Below, one piece after another: positions 62,401 through 64,000 of a stretch of DNA of 64,000 bases (positions are counted from its first letter, which is position 1; the number at the start of each line of letters is the position of its first letter). A program made the translations under genes and the position numbers. The stretch lies in contig CAWGCA010000032.1 of NCBI GenBank assembly GCA_963820955.1, positions 38,357-102,356 on the forward strand, given 5' to 3'. Below the pieces are notes generated by a model. That model saw only the letters and a program-made list of their open reading frames with translations, did no database searches and was not told the DNA's origin. The DNA comes from CAWGCA01 sp963820955. Lineage in GTDB: Bacteria; Pseudomonadota; Gammaproteobacteria; Chromatiales; Chromatiaceae.

Positions 62401-64000
62401 GTGCCCGAACCATCCGATCTCAGTTACGCGGAACTGTACTGCCGCTCCAATTTCAGTTTTCTGCAAGGCGCCTCCCACCCGGAGGAACTGGTGCGACGGG
62501 CGTCTGAGCTGGGTTATCGCGCCCTGGCAATCACTGACGAATGCTCCCTGGCAGGTGTGGTGCGGGCACATACCGAGGCAGGGGTCTGCGGTCTGCCTCT
62601 GATTATTGGCTCCACGTTCCGGTTGCTGGACGGCATGCGTCTGGTGCTGCTGGCCATGGATCGGGAGGGCTACGGCAATCTCTCACAGCTGATTACCCGG
62701 GGGCGGCGACGGGCGGATAAGGGGGACTATTGGCTGGAGCGCCGTGATCTGGAGCAGGGGATGCCTGGCTGTCTGGCCCTGCTGTTAGCGTCGACCCCCG
62801 CCGATGAGGGGGCGGCCGGCTGGCTGGCCGAACACTTTTCCGGCCGGACCTGGATCGGTCTGGAGATGCACCGCCGCGGTGGTGACCTGGCCCGGTTGGC
62901 GGAACTGCAACGCCTGTCTCAGACCACGGGCCTGCCGTTGACGGCCGTTGGTGGAGTGCGCATGCATGTGCGGGAGCGAAGGCCGCTGCTGGATACCCTG
63001 ACCGCGATCCGTCTGAAAAGGCCTCTGGCCGAGGTGGGTTTCGCATTGCAGCCCAACGGCGAACGGTACCTGCGCCCGCTGCGTCAGCTGGCCCGCTTCT
63101 ACCCCGTCCCCTTGCTGGTAGAGTCCATGCGGTTGGCGGAGCGCTGCCGCTTCTCCCTGGCTGAGCTGCGCTATGAGTACCCGGATGAGCTGGTACCGGA
63201 CGGAGTGACACCGGCCGACCAGTTGCGCCGGCTCACCCTGGAGGGAAGCCGGCGGCGCTGGCCGGAGGGGGTGTCGCTGAAGGTCAGGCGGCTGCTGGAG
63301 CATGAGCTGGGCCTGATCGCCGAACTTGGCTACGAGCCCTATTTTCTCACCGTTTACGACATCGTCCGCTTTGCCCGCTCCCGGGGCATCCTTTGCCAGG
63401 GGCGGGGCTCCGCCGCCAACTCCGCCGTCTGTTATTGCCTCGGGATCACCGAGGTGGACCCGGCCCGGATGGAGATGCTGTTCGAACGCTTCATCTCCAA
63501 AGAGCGGGGCGAGCCGCCGGATATCGATATCGATTTCGAGCATCAACGGCGGGAAGAGGTGATCCAGTATATCTATGGCAAATACGGTCGGGAACGGGCG
63601 GCGCTGGCCGCGACGGTGATCAGCTATCGACCCCGGAGCGCAATTCGCGATGTGGGGAAGGCACTGGGGCTGGACCAGGATCAGGTGAGCCGACTGGCCG
63701 GGAACATCAGTTGGTGGGATGGGCAGTCAGTGGCGGATGATCGCCTGCGGGAGGCGGGTTTTGACCCCGCCAACCCCCGGATTCGGCAGCTGATCAGCCT
63801 GGTGACGGAACTGCTTCATACCCCCCGCCACCTCTCCCAGCATGTGGGGGGATTTGTGATCTCCCGGGGGGCGCTTTCCCGGCTGGTGCCGATCGAAAAC
63901 GCCGCCATGGCCGGTCGCAGCGTTATTCAGTGGGACAAGGGCGACCTGGAGGCCCTGAGCAACACGCAACTGAGAGTTGAAGCAAGGATGCAGAACCAGA
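62401..64000 (+). CDS. dnaE2: Error-prone DNA polymerase DnaE2 (5' part; runs off the right edge)
   Basis: 533 codons are present. The PHP domain comes first (SDLSYAELYCRSNFSFLQGA, SHPEELVRRA, ITDECSLAGVVRAH), and the palm begins with ILCQGRGSAANSAVCYCLGI and PPDIDIDFEHQRREEVIQY, which holds the catalytic Asp pair of bacterial C-family polymerases. These match DnaE2 rather than DnaE1. The GTG start has AGGG about eight bases upstream. After VIQWDKGDLEAL (63957) the expected GLLKVDVLALGM is replaced by unrelated codons although the frame stays open. An insertion or misassembly is possible. SOS-regulated through its LexA box; works with ImuA and ImuB (34-37 kb). Confidence 0.88.
   Translation, partial: MPEPSDLSYAELYCRSNFSFLQGASHPEELVRRASELGYRALAITDECSLAGVVRAHTEAGVCGLPLIIGSTFRLLDGMRLVLLAMDREGYGNLSQLITRGRRRADKGDYWLERRDLEQGMPGCLALLLASTPADEGAAGWLAEHFSGRTWIGLEMHRRGGDLARLAELQRLSQTTGLPLTAVGGVRMHVRERRPLLDTLTAIRLKRPLAEVGFALQPNGERYLRPLRQLARFYPVPLLVESMRLAERCRFSLAELRYEYPDELVPDGVTPADQLRRLTLEGSRRRWPEGVSLKVRRLLEHELGLIAELGYEPYFLTVYDIVRFARSRGILCQGRGSAANSAVCYCLGITEVDPARMEMLFERFISKERGEPPDIDIDFEHQRREEVIQYIYGKYGRERAALAATVISYRPRSAIRDVGKALGLDQDQVSRLAGNISWWDGQSVADDRLREAGFDPANPRIRQLISLVTELLHTPRHLSQHVGGFVISRGALSRLVPIENAAMAGRSVIQWDKGDLEALSNTQLRVEARMQNQ

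Noticed and set aside
63955..64000. Group II intron start in dnaE2
   Set aside because: The expected GTGYG intron start is absent at the point of divergence; only 43 bases are visible, so no element class can be assigned.

Overview
The window looks like chromosomal DNA of a sulfur-oxidising gammaproteobacterium of the Chromatiales / Sedimenticola / Thiodiazotropha type. This is an inference from a pair of sulfur-globule-protein-like genes, the RNase T / monothiol glutaredoxin pair, the homodimeric-type aceE-aceF-lpd locus, a SLC5-domain sensor kinase with an NtrC-type regulator, and a diheme cytochrome c. I saw no rRNA, tRNA, CRISPR array or complete mobile element.

Layout. 0-2.1 kb: the 5' end of gnd (minus strand) and an AsnB-family amidotransferase of the N-acetylglutaminylglutamine amide type. 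2.1-13.0 kb: a long plus-strand run built around copper. It holds a CopD-like membrane protein, an FtsX-type ABC permease and its ATPase, a Cys/His-rich polytopic protein, a TlpA-like thioredoxin lipoprotein, a small Cys-rich metal-binding protein, a His/Gly-rich anchored protein, a CopA-type P-type ATPase, a TauE/SafE/DsbD-like membrane protein, two NosL-like proteins and proteins with degenerate HMA-like domains. This is the best candidate for an undescribed system: a multi-component copper import/relay module. No nosZ or oxidase gene lies inside the window. 13.3-18.2 kb: housekeeping genes (monothiol glutaredoxin, rnt, TraB/GumN protein, mlaA) and the two sulfur-globule-like proteins. 18.4-24.5 kb: pyruvate dehydrogenase aceE, aceF and lpdA; lpdA carries an apparent one-base frameshift. 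24.5-34 kb: an esterase, a HerA-like ATPase, argG, a Cys-repeat secreted protein, sthA, a host-attachment-family protein, a SCO1 protein, DUF1841 and nth.

33.8-36.7 kb: an SOS mutagenesis cassette lexA-imuA-imuB behind a near-consensus LexA box. Its usual fourth member dnaE2 sits 26 kb away at 62.4 kb behind its own LexA box and loses family similarity 43 bases before the window ends. 36.7-42.6 kb: membrane proteins (PqiA, DUF2937), hemerythrin, an unrecognised 588-residue protein, a NUDIX hydrolase and an NYN-domain protein.

42.6-57 kb: an acetate/carboxylate region on the minus strand. It contains acs, a DEDD exonuclease, a cNMP/CBS/DUF294 protein, a sodium:solute symporter, and a CbrA/CbrB-like two-component system preceded by a small CbrX-like gene. 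The symporter has a sigma-54 promoter (TGGCACG-N4-TCGC) and GTTACC/GGTAAC half-sites 50-100 bp further upstream, so the adjacent NtrC-type regulator probably drives it. 57-62.2 kb: small proteins, a DUF6394-type membrane protein with a TrkA-domain potassium channel, a hemerythrin-like protein, and a cytochrome c fused to a DUF302 domain.
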